Positions 36,301 to 46,519 of a stretch of 64,000 nt of DNA are shown here, piece after piece. The position numbers and the translations under genes were made by a program. Positions within the stretch are counted from its first letter, which is position 1. Each line of letters begins with the position of its first letter. This DNA is from Paragonimus westermani (Eukaryota; Platyhelminthes; Trematoda; Plagiorchiida; Troglotrematidae), in assembly GCA_008508345.1 (NCBI GenBank), contig QNGE01000831.1:77840-141839 (forward strand), written 5' to 3'. The notes beneath the pieces are model-generated. The model was given only the letters and a program-made list of their open reading frames with translations. It was not told where the DNA came from and did not search any database.

Positions 36301-37363
36301 AGAAATATAAGCGACGCATCAGCATGAGCGTGCCGTGAAAAGGAACTCATTTTCGTTTTCCATATCACCGGCTAGCTGGTCCACTTCTACTAAAGATTCT
36401 CGTGCCGACCCTCCCGCAAGCTTTTGTTAGGCCACGCGATTTGTCTTTCGTCTTTTTTGATGTCATGTCATTCACGGTGCTAGACTCATATTATAAGGCG
36501 TCGACAGTTTTAATGCTGAGAATCATCCGAATCAAGGCGATCCTGAAAGTTTGTGTGCAATTAAGGTTAGGCGATCGAATGGGCCACTGTTGTTAACAGC
36601 CAATATTGTTAGACAGTTCGAACATCATCACAAAACAATATTCGTTAGTTGGCGTATAATCATCCTCAGATACCCGGTCATCCTGACCGAGCAGTACCAA
36701 GAGTTAATACATCTGTTGTAAGCTGTCGTAGCTGGAGCCACTGAAAATGTGTTCAATAAAGCCCAGTTAACTATTTCCAGCTGATCAAATATTAGCACAC
36801 CCATAAACCAAACTATCTTCACTCATATTGTGGAATTGTGCAGTAAGTACTCTTCTATCTGAATCCTCATTACAACTGTTCTTGGTGTCTTCAAGGATTT
36901 CGCTATCCAAACATGGTCATGTTCGCCCCCTACATCTCCGCGAATCACTAAGTTTTCGTTTACGGCAGTCAGTACACTGAGCTCCATGAAATTACTTTAA
37001 TTCGCTGGAAATGGCGATGGGATAACTGAACGACGGCCTAACTGATTGAGTACTGACGCATTGGACAGTACGTAAGAATTTCATTCGTGTCTTGTAACTG
37101 TCAGGTTTCAGTCGATCGCCAGATGTCAACTGCTCATGTTCATGCCTTCTGCAGCCATATTTGTATGCGCAGCTCTGTAAGCGGTAACCTTCTAAATGGG
37201 TCAACCAGTCATTCTTCCGCTAAGACGGCGTACAACTGCTCACGAGCTGAAAAAAGGGGTCGTAAAAATAGGTCGACTGATTTTTCACCTTCAACGCCTA
37301 TTAAAATTAGTATGCTTTATTGTGCTGTTACCCATTCCTGCCATCTTTTCATTCCGATCTTAG
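33301..37363. other. Intron, no feature recognised
   Basis: No repeat or exon could be supported. An open frame at 35333-35569 (+) includes EVHQDELEKARLVRSKGPLS, which I do not recognise. The region ends with the acceptor at 37363. Confidence 0.45.
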
Positions 37364-37794
37364 GATGACCATGGACTTCGTACGTCGTTCTATCGACGAA
37401 TTGTTCCGTTAATAACTTTGATCGGTGCTCAGTCGGTGAGTGTGGTTCGTCCTCTGTTAGAGCAAGGTCTTGTAGATCCGAACGAAACAGTGCTGGAGGT
37501 CTGTTTGCGAGCAATTACGCAACTTTTGAACAGACGTCTTCTGAGTGCTCCGGTTGCCGTAGCCTTCCTGACACGCTGTCTGTCCCTCACAGCACATCCG
37601 ACGAGACGTTTACGACAGGGTGCCGTTGCTTATATTGCTGCATTCGCACGGCAGGCTTCTGAGCACACACCGAAGTCGTTGCTCACAGGTCAGAAATGGA
37701 ATACTTCATCGGCTCATTTGTGTTCTGGGCTGTGCACGCCGGCCAGCGTGTACGCACGTCTGGCAAATGCGGAAACTGCGAAGACTTTTTTTCG
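37364..37794 (+). CDS. PIK3R4: VPS15 exon: later HEAT repeats with insertion
   Basis: The acceptor is attccgatcttag and the donor GTTAGT at 37795. The exon gives 143 codons plus CG. It starts DDHGLRTSFYRRIV, parallel to human NDWHLRGAFFDSIV, and contains VVRPLLEQGLVDP (human ILKPLLQQGLSD) and RLRQGAVAYIAAFARQA (human WIRYGAVGFITVVARQI). About 24 residues then have no human counterpart (SEHTPKSLLTGQKW to HLCSGLC), after which TPASVYARLANAE realigns with STADVYCKLMPYL. The insertion could contain an unrecognised short intron, since CACAG/GTCAGA occurs in it, but the frame is open throughout. Confidence 0.88.
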
Positions 37795-38837
37795 GTTAGT
37801 CTTTCTCTTATGTTACCTTCTTGTGTTCTTCATTATCTTTCGTTTGGTATCGTGTACAATGTTGCGAATTGTGTGGCGTGTCACTGTATGAAAACTGTCG
37901 TAGCCGATTACATCCGTCCAATCGCGAAAGGTTTGTTTTTATTAACTCGGTTGTTTGTCATGTATGTTCCTTCGCTTTGATCACTTAGTGCCATATTGTT
38001 TACGGTACAGCTCTCTGTATGTTTCCCATTTCGAAGCGAAATTTCAAATGTCGATAATACCGAATTGTTCGGCGTGCTGGCAGTTGGCGGTGAATACACG
38101 TTCTCCAGAACGACATCGCGCACAACTAAATTGTTGTATAGTCTCATTTACTGGTTTTACCGAATAGACCTGAGCCTCCTCGGATATACCACTTCACAGC
38201 TGAAATCACTAACACTATCACCTCATTGAGATAAAAATTCTTAAAACCACCGAAGCCCTCAGATAAACCGATTAATCGGATGGAGTCTTCGTCCTTTGCA
38301 TCGCGAAACGTGTGCCGCTATGCAGCATACTAGATCACTTTCGGAGACTACTTTGTCAGATTTCTTCTACCTAAACACAGTTAACTGCAACTTGAACGCA
38401 CAACCTTGTGGGCAATAGAGCACAGATTTTTCACTAAGCCACCTAGAGTTAAATGCAGTATCGAGTGATTCGCGACCTCCTGGTTATCGGTTACCGTTCC
38501 GCCGGTGCTATTCAGGTCACTATTTGCTTCCATGTGCCCAACTTGCGCAGCGCGTTTCAAACGGTCTTATCACCAATTCCAGGTACCAGTCTTAGGAAAT
38601 CTGAATTTCGCAACCATCGCAGGATTCTGTCGGTATCTTCGAAATCGATCAGCAGTTTTGTCAGACCATGAGGGCTGTGTTATTGATCTTACATACTATC
38701 CACATTGTGAACGTCCCGTGTATAGCAACCTTAAGGGTGTACGTCACTTCGTTTTTAAAGGCGTTGTTCATTACCTGTGTTTAGCTCTGTCCATGTTGTA
38801 AAAAATGTCTTTTGAACTTATATTCTTTCTTTCTAAG
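37795..38837. other. Intron with a weak tRNA-like stretch
   Basis: No exon is needed: the flanking exons complete an Arg codon (CG/T). On the minus strand, 38395-38455 reads ctaggtggcttagtgaa and then aaggttgtgcgttcaag, a rough A-box/B-box pair, probably a decayed tRNA-derived repeat. Confidence 0.45.
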
Positions 38838-39081
38838 TCGTCCCATACGAGAGTGTTTCACCAGTGATGCTGTCCTTCTGACCGCCTTGCGGCCACCCAT
38901 CAGTCGGTCGATTCTCGACTCATTGGTCTCAACTTTGACTGGTGCTTCATCGACTCAGGGTGCACGGAACTTGCAACACACCAAGCGGTTGCTTGATGAA
39001 TTTCTCCAGCTGCTTCGCGAGCGCGAAACGTCCAGGGCGATAAGTCGCTCAAATGAGAATCCATGTTACACGGCACCTAAT
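38838..39081 (+). CDS. PIK3R4: VPS15 exon: last HEAT repeat and start of linker
   Basis: The acceptor is ttctttctttctaag and the donor GTGAGT at 39082. The first base completes the CG of the previous exon to Arg, then RPIRECFTSDAVLLTALRPP runs on to ISRSILDSLVSTL, matching human [25 protein letters not shown] almost without gaps. It continues with LLDEFLQLLRERETSR (human SLFRHLHMRQKKR), after a ~15-residue insertion, and ends at NENPCYTAPN. It is the C-terminal end of the solenoid. Confidence 0.9.
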
Positions 39082-40129
39082 GTGAGTCCCATTTTCGTTA
39101 GTATACTAATGTGGGTTTTTCAACATTTGTTCTCCGTAATATGTGCTAGCAAGATAAGGAGGCTCTCACTCACTTGAACTTTAATTCACCTTGCATCACT
39201 TCGCAAATTAGCGTGAAAGTGGATAGCTATTGACTACTCGTCACGGATACAATGTCGGGACAACATTTTCTCTTTGCCGCTTGTTTGTTACTCTCCTAAG
39301 ACTAGAATGATTCCTGGGACTTTCAAGTTAGGTCTCTAATATTCATTTTACTTACGTTCTTGTATATCTCCGATGTTCTTGCGTGTGTGTTGGCTCGACA
39401 GTAGCGATGTTGGCTATCAACTATACGGCCTCAAATTTCTACATTCCAGCTACCTTGCATGCTTCTCCACATGGTCCTACACCCTGAGAGTATCTGGTCT
39501 GTTGGCTACTCCGTGTTTCATGTGGGAATAGACGTGTTGTGGTGTAGAAGCTGAGGCAACCCTATTTCTGCTATGCTTCCACACTGCAGCTATCTTGAGT
39601 TTGCCCATGTTGTCTAAACACTGAACCAAATTGATACAAACCAAGTGTTATGAAGTAAAATGGCACGTAGTTTAGTTTTGTTCTGCATATACGAATTTCC
39701 CATACTGCTATTATTCTAGTTTTCATGCAACGAGGACACTAGGAGAGCAGGGAGTATAAACGGGACAAGATGTTGAAAGAGAATAACAAAGTATGTTAAC
39801 GATCCACGATTACGTAAAAGTTAACGGTGCATACATATCCTTGGCGTTTACTGTTACCGTGACACTTGTACTATATGACTACTCTTACAGTGTCACTATA
39901 CACTTGGAGTTTCACAAAATGACTGAGGTCATGGACGCATAAGCTAGCGAACGTCATCTTAGCCTTAGCTGTACGATTTGTGATCTCATTTAGCCAGCGC
40001 TGGTGCAGCTACGAAGGTGCATGCGCATTTCGGTTACATCCAACGACTCATCACGAAGGATGATCGCGGGCGCCGAGTCCTGTCAGTCTTACTGACTGTC
40101 TTACTTACTAGGTGTGAAGGCCACACCAA
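39082..40129. other. Intron, no feature recognised
   Basis: No gene or repeat was recognised in this part of the intron after the NENPCYTAPN exon. Confidence 0.45.
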
Positions 40130-40545
40130 ACTAACGAACTGAAGCTTCTAATATGTTTAAGATGTTCTGGGCTTCATGTGAGCCCTTACAGATTAGAACA
40201 GTATCGTTTACGTACTGTGTCTTGAAATCGGATAGCTGAGAACAGTTCCACACCATATTCTCAGTGTGTCAGAGTACATCTTAAGACCTCATCTATTGCA
40301 AAGTTGAGTACGAAAACAGGAGGCTGGACAGCCTTGTCCCACCCCACTTGATATGCTGATGGTCGGCGATACGCTGTCACAAGCCTTAACCTGACCAGAG
40401 TTCTGACAGTGAATTGCTTCCACTATTTTGATACACTTCGATAGGCAGTCGCAGAGTGCATTTCTGTCAAAGGAGCGTACGGCCTCTCTACTGTCCGAAA
40501 AAAACTGTTGACCTTCTACATGAATAGCGGAGTACAAGTAATTGG
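40130..40545 (-). mobile_element. Non-LTR retrotransposon RT fragment
   Basis: The minus strand reads REAVRSFDRNALCDCLSKC, then SISSGVGQGCPAS and, in another frame, TQYVNDTVLICKGSHEAQNI. These correspond to RT motifs 3 (FDSVDR), 4 (SGVRQGCPLS) and 5 (YADDTVLIC), with the catalytic motif changed from YADD to YVND. Only the palm core remains. Its closest family in this window is B, but divergence is high. Confidence 0.7.
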
Positions 40546-41441
40546 CGGGACGTGAAGATGTGTTTGTTGCTAATCACCTTCTGGTTGCTGCATACTGAAG
40601 TGCATTTCTAATATGCATAATGGGTTTCTGTTCAGCTCATTTTCGCCTAACCTTTTCTCGGAATTGAAACTGTCTACCCGCTTTTTCTGTCTGAACCGTC
40701 CAACTTAAATTCAAATGTATCTACGTTTTTCACCCTATTCCATTCTGGAGACTCCCTATGTTCCTCAGGGTACGCACACATTAAAAAAGAGCCAGGTCGC
40801 AAACGGAATAAGGTGATGTTTACAAGGCAGATCTCCTGTACCTTTCGTTTCTCTCACTTAATGTGTTGTCCTTACGTAGCAGACAACTCAGTCAAACCAC
40901 AACACCTTCCCTCCTTTGCACCACAATCTTTCCCGTTGCCTCCATGTACTGACATTACAAGTCGGACGTCAGTTTTCTAATACAGTTAAAATTGTTTGCG
41001 TTTATGCCATAAAAAGTATGCACACTGATACGATAGGATACTTAAGTCTGTTTGTGATTTCCTGGGCAACATCGATGCAAATGGTAACAGTGAGTTAAGT
41101 GGAAGTGCTATCCGGAATAACCAAGGGTTCTCGAGTAATTATACTGTCGAAACATCCACCGATCTTTGCGCGGAAACTGGGACTTGTACAAAAAGACGCC
41201 TGGTAGATTGTGTAATTGCGAAGAACTGTGATGTACAAATGGACAACAATGTTGAAAATTACTGGAAATGCTAAACGTAATCGTTTGACTGTACATATAT
41301 ATTCTGTCAAAATGGGTGCCGACCGTATACATGCTGAATAGTTCGGACACCTCTACTCAACGATTTCTTGTTGTGACTGGCTCCGGAATACTTGATAGAA
41401 ATAATCTGGTACTAATAATGTTCAGGGGAATATCACACAAT
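40546..41441. other. Intron, no feature recognised
   Basis: No gene or repeat recognised between the RT fragment and the foldback. Confidence 0.45.
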
Positions 41442-41840
41442 AGTTATCTGTTTGAACAAGACCTTTAGAACACGAAAACTGGTAGATGCAAGCATTTCGT
41501 ATTGACTCATCAGTACCAAATTTACAATAACATGTAACGGGTTTTTATATTGAGCACCTAGGTGGCAAGTTGGATAGTCAATCGGTGGGTTAGGAAAGGT
41601 GAATAAGTCCACTAACAACTGCTCGTAAACCTGACCCTTCCCTGGACTTACTGACCTTTCCTAACCCATCGATTGACTATCCAACTTGCCCCTTGACTGC
41701 TCGATATAAAAACCCGTTACATGTTATTGTAAATTTGGTGCTGACGAGTCAATACGAAATGCTTGCATCTGCCAGTTTTCGTGTTCAAACGGTCTTGTTC
41801 AAACTTCTGAAATGAATGAATGTTTTCAAGTTATCTGTTT
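41442..41840. repeat. Foldback element: 162-bp inverted repeat with 31-nt loop
   Basis: The left arm 41450-41611 and right arm 41643-41804 are reverse complements over 162 bases with roughly a dozen mismatches and no large gap. They begin gtttgaacaagacc and end ggtcttgttcaaac. The 31-base loop is 41612-41642. The 12-mer agttatctgttt occurs at 41442-41453 and again at 41829-41840, a possible target-site duplication. It has no coding capacity. It could be a foldback/MITE-type transposon or the product of an inverted duplication. As intronic RNA it could form a long hairpin. Confidence 0.88.
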
Positions 41841-44800
41841 AATTGTCTTCCAACATGATTAACACAATTATGGCAGAACGGTGTACGGTGTGTGTAGCAC
41901 CTGACCCGAGATGTATCGGTCATGGAAATTGCGTTAATATGCACTGTTCGACAAAAGTGGATGGGGCTGTCGAAATCTGCATGCTGGTTCGGATCTGACA
42001 TCATAGTGGGAAGGCTCTGACCCGCACTTCGTCACACCTTTACATGTGCTCTGACGGATGGTCCACTCGCTCAGCGTGACCGGAGCAACTTATAGTTCCT
42101 TGTTTTTCACCACTCGTCTATGACATATTTTCCACGGAATGCCGCTCATTTACCCAGTCAACATTTCCGAAGAGCTTTTCGCGTTGGTCATTAAACAGAG
42201 CTTTATCAACTTAATAGAATGTGAATGGTGGACATCTGAGTCATGATTTCTTCCCAGTACATTAGATGTATGCAGAGCCTCAGTGATGAGATGTCGATTC
42301 TCGCAATGCAAGATGATGCTTGCTCATTCCATGCACAGGTTGCTACCTAGTCAACTAAATAGAATGGGTTGGTCTTTCTAGGTCACACATCAATGGTTTT
42401 GATGTATGAGAATCCACTTCAAGAGCACTCACTAATAATGCCGTTCGTGTGGTATATCCACATATTTTGAGATTATAGTACTCCGATGTACCGTTATTGT
42501 CCTGTACGGGCGCTTGAGTCGTCCTACAACAAAATCGTTGCCCTTTTTAGAGTGAACTCGTACTGTGCGGGTTTTTCGATCTTTGTTCAGCTGTCCACGG
42601 TACTCGATGGAGCGGTTAGTGGCGAGTTCATGTGAAAATCGATTAATAGAATGATTAATGTTGTTCACCAAAGAACGTCAAAGCACACCCAAATATCGGC
42701 ACGAGTCTTGCATTTTTTCATGTCAAGTCCGAACCGGTTAACTGATGTTTCCTGACCATCATCACTTGTTTTGTCCAGGGGTGTGCATATGTGGATTGGA
42801 CATTAGAAACTTTCGTACCCATTTTTTGTCTAACAGTCTATTCGAAAAAATGTTACTTCAGATAGTGTTGACGTGAGATGTTTTATTCGAATCACGGGAT
42901 TTACTGTATTTCTGAAAGACTGAGGTAGTCTAACGTCAAATCCTGAGTTGCACCCGTCAGGTCAAGTTCATCCCATCTCTCTGACACTGGACTGTTATAG
43001 AAATGTTAAAGTTACTTGACGGTGATGTAGTAAAGTTTTGCCAGCACAATTAAACGCGATGTGCTGTTGAGATCACGGAGACTCGTATATCGTGTATTAT
43101 ATCTTCAGTGAGCTGTTTCTGTTGAAACTAAAGCCCGAAGTAAGTCAAAGGTGAACCAGAAGTTGTAGGACAATAAGAATGGACTACCATCGTTCACTAA
43201 ATTACCTTGCAATCAGTACGATCACCCTCTTAAAGGAAAACAAAATGGCAGACAGAATGGCGATTGTTGAGACAAACTAAAACCTGCACTCAGTTATTAT
43301 ACTGGATCATGCTCCAGACACCAGCGTAACTTATCCTTGCTAGGCAGAGCGAATTATTATTGAACTCCTACCCGTGTTTAGACAGAACTCTTCTACGGAA
43401 ACAAAGTCGTCGAATTATGCGTTGGATGGTCTATCGATTGAGGTATCACGATATAGTGTTTTTTGCTGTTCGAGTGCAAAGTAAATACTGGCACTTGTGT
43501 GCACACACTTCTCTCCCGTGGTAACATAATCCAAAGCGTTGTTAACCCCGAACGCTGTGTTACAATTAGTGGTGAACAGTTAGTCGCTCTTACTCATTGC
43601 TAAAAGCCGATTATCGTATACCATCCTGAAGCACCTCTGACATGGTTGGACATACTTTTGTTAAAGAACGGTACATAACAGGCTGTTGTTTTAAGGTTGC
43701 GAAGCCTGACCACTTTTGTTGTTGAGATTATCGCTTGCGAACCACTACATGTGTATGATATCAATACTGTTTGAGGAGTGATGGAGTCTTACGACGTGTG
43801 TTAATAATTAATAGATCGACTTCATTACATCGATTAGGATGACTGACGTGTTTCACACATGTTCGCTCAAGGATTAGGGTATCGAAAGTTGTTCGCGATC
43901 ACTGGATCTGGCTGAAAAGATAGCACAGTGAACTGTCCATGATTTTACCTAGGAGTACGATAGAATGGACAGCAAGCTTTACACTGTTCACCCTTCTTGA
44001 TTGAGGTTAAAAGGAAGCTATGTGCTGCTGGCTAGGAACATTCGAAGATATGGCTGTTACGTTTCCCCTGACGACTCAGAATGACACGTAGTCAACAAAT
44101 CTAATCAACTCAAGTCAGATGGTTGGGTCTCCCGAGAAACGTGAGAAAAAATGGTGGAATCAGTTGGAATTTTTACGGTATTCCTGACAAAAGTTATAAT
44201 ACGAATGCTGTCCTACCAGATGACCAGGTATAGAACGAGAAAGCACTCAGAATGGAGCAACCAAAAAATGACTTCACATACTGATCGCCAGTCAATGAGA
44301 ACAGAGCTCGTTAGGATAGTTAGGTGTGGATTGAGATAAAATTCTGTCAATTGTTGCTAAGTAGGGATGTTTGCGCTGAGTGCAGTGTGGTGGTTGCATA
44401 ATGTGAAGACTGATAGTTACGTGCAGTCGCTCATCTATCACAATTGTGCACGCAGCAAGATTCAAGAGAGAAAAAACCTGGGATTAACTTTCTGTAAAGG
44501 GATTTAGCGTTTTTTAACGAATTCAACATTTGACATCACATCAAACGTTGAATGTCCGATATGCGAAACAAACGTCGACAATAACAGAAAGTTGCTATCA
44601 GTTGTTGGAACGCTTTTCTGTATACTATCCCATCTTTCACTAATCATCATTGTTCTATTTTATTTTTAAAATCAGACAGTTAAATGGCCAATCATGGGGG
44701 AAATGTGTTACTTCCAAACGTGATAAACGAGGCCCAGTTCCTCAGCCTGTTAAATTCAGTGCTCACTGGTTGCATGTCCCAGTATTCTCAGTCCAGGACC

Positions 44801-45166
44801 CACACTAGTTGATTGTATTGTAACAGCCACGTTCCGCACCACACACATGGTAAGAGTTGCGTCGCACAAGCGGGTAGTTTGTTATCAGTTTCTGTGCTTC
44901 TACCAATGACCATTGCTTATGACTAAACTGATTCCATGCTAACGTGGAGATCAGGGTTAAGGGCTCGCAGTAGCTCAGTGGTAAAGACGCCCGATTATCA
45001 AGTACACATCTGTGTACTCGGGCACCAGTTTTCTGATACCCAGTTTACAATTCCGCTTAACAGTAAAAGCTAGGAATCGAACTTTTTGACTTTCAAGTTT
45101 TTTTCTTCAATTCCTGGGTAAATTTGGTCAATCATTTCACACAGCGTTTTTCATCCACCCCATCAG
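41841..45166. other. Intron with one tRNA-like sequence
   Basis: No exon or transposon recognised apart from the tRNA-like stretch at 44962-45042. The longest open frame (42432-42671, minus) has no known domain. Confidence 0.45.
44962..45042 (+). repeat. tRNA-like sequence (box A TAGCTCAGTGG)
   Basis: ggctcgcagtagctcagtgg followed by taaagacgcccgatta resembles the 5' half of a tRNA, including a good A box. The 3' half, cagttttctgatacccag, is a poor B box. Probably a tRNA pseudogene or SINE head, about 125 bases upstream of a VPS15 exon. Confidence 0.45.
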
Positions 45167-45402
45167 GATGAAACAGTCGCTCTGATTCTCGCCAAGCTTC
45201 GATCCCTGGGGCTCACCGAACTAATGGAAGCGCAATTGATCCACCTCTTCCAGCTTGTCCAAAATCTCTGTGTGTCTACCATTGATCGTGTCTCTCAACC
45301 TGCTCGCGGGACATTGACACACACAAAAATTCTGCTTGCCTCGCGGTCACGCATCATTGATGTGCAGCATACCGGTGGTATTACACAGGTGCAATCCAGT
45401 AG
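45167..45402 (+). CDS. PIK3R4: VPS15 exon: helical linker between HEAT and WD40
   Basis: After acceptor atccaccccatcag the frame reads DETVALILAKLRSLGLTELM, parallel to human [21 protein letters not shown], and joins the previous exon in phase 0. Further on, RIIDVQHTGGITQVQ resembles human GVIDLAALGITGRQV. The 5' end is firm. The 3' end is uncertain: GTGGCG at 45403 fits the phase of the next exon, while GTGCAA at 45389 would need another exon in between. The open frame continues to a stop at 45467, so it is not a terminal exon on domain grounds. Confidence 0.82.
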
Positions 45403-46519
45403 GTGGCGTCCCCAACATGCACTTGCTTTAACTGAACTAGTTTCGGTAGTAATACCAGTGGAAAGTTGAACGATGTTACGCGAAAACAAGCTCCGGGTTT
45501 ATCATTGACGCTTTCAACTTCAGGAGAGCTTGTACGTAATCGGCAATTTGGTTGACGGGTAACGTTTTGCCCTTGACACAGAAGCTTCGCCAGACCAAGT
45601 GTATATAGACGGTCAGTACTAGCCTCGCAATGTTAATTATAGTACATCACGACCATATGAAAAGCTACACAAGTGAAATCGATATTGCTAGTCAAGAAGA
45701 CTGATAAAAATGTCAAATGGCTTTGTGAAAACCAGGTACAGAAATCATAATCTTGCTTTGTTGAAATTATTGTTACATCCATTTGTCAATGTGAATCAGA
45801 TTGACCACTCAAAGATTGGTTACTACATGCCAGAAAGTTCAACCATGTCATTTCTGTTTACAGCAGTTTTGGCCTTCATAATGTCAATGACCTGCTATTA
45901 TTCGTTTTTGTGGTCTAAACCCTAGTCCAATTATCTTGACATCACCCAGATCAATTTCGTAATCTGTATTCAACGCGTAACTAGCAGTTCTGCGATCCCT
46001 TATCATGGTCTAGTACTCCATGACTTATTACTTTCTGATTCGTTTAGTTGCTTACGTTTAGCTTGGCTTAAATACCATCAAATTTGTAACTGGTTCATCT
46101 AGTCTGGCGAAGCTACTCTATCAGAGTTGAAACGTTACCAGTAAGCCAGATTTCCGGTTGCTTACAACTTGTTCCGAATTCATGAATTGTCAAACGGCCT
46201 CAAGTATAGTCCACCTAACATCATTGACGTTTTTGTTATATCGCTCAGCACATCATCACCGTACCGAAAGCTTATTAGTCGTAAATTCAGTGGTTAGTCG
46301 TATTGCTTGACGGGAGTATGGATTCGACTCTTTAGATCATGTTTGTGCTTCAGTACACATCTGGTTAGCCGCGTCTGCCGGATTCACTAACCACTTTCAG
46401 CATTTCCCAACTGATCAGCACTTTGAAGTTCAAATCAACACGTCAGTCACTAGTCCCAAATACCTATAGGAAATTGATGATATTTAAAAAGTCTATAAAA
46501 GATGTCAAGAATATCCTGA
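45403..46519. other. Intron with a weak tRNA-like stretch
   Basis: Around 46286-46345, aattcagtggttagtcgtat and ggattcgactcttt resemble A and B boxes. Otherwise no feature was recognised. An open frame at 45710-45925 (+) ends in a hydrophobic stretch (MSFLFTAVLAFIMSMTCYYS) but has no other support. Confidence 0.4.

Noticed and set aside
38516..38582. Extra VPS15 exon with AG/GT borders (ttcag ... ccag/gtacca)
   Set aside because: Its 67-nt length would break the phase between the exons at 37364 and 38838, which already join cleanly, and it shows no similarity to VPS15.
44962..45042. Functional tRNA gene
   Set aside because: Good A box, but the T-arm/B box is poor and no full cloverleaf closes by eye.
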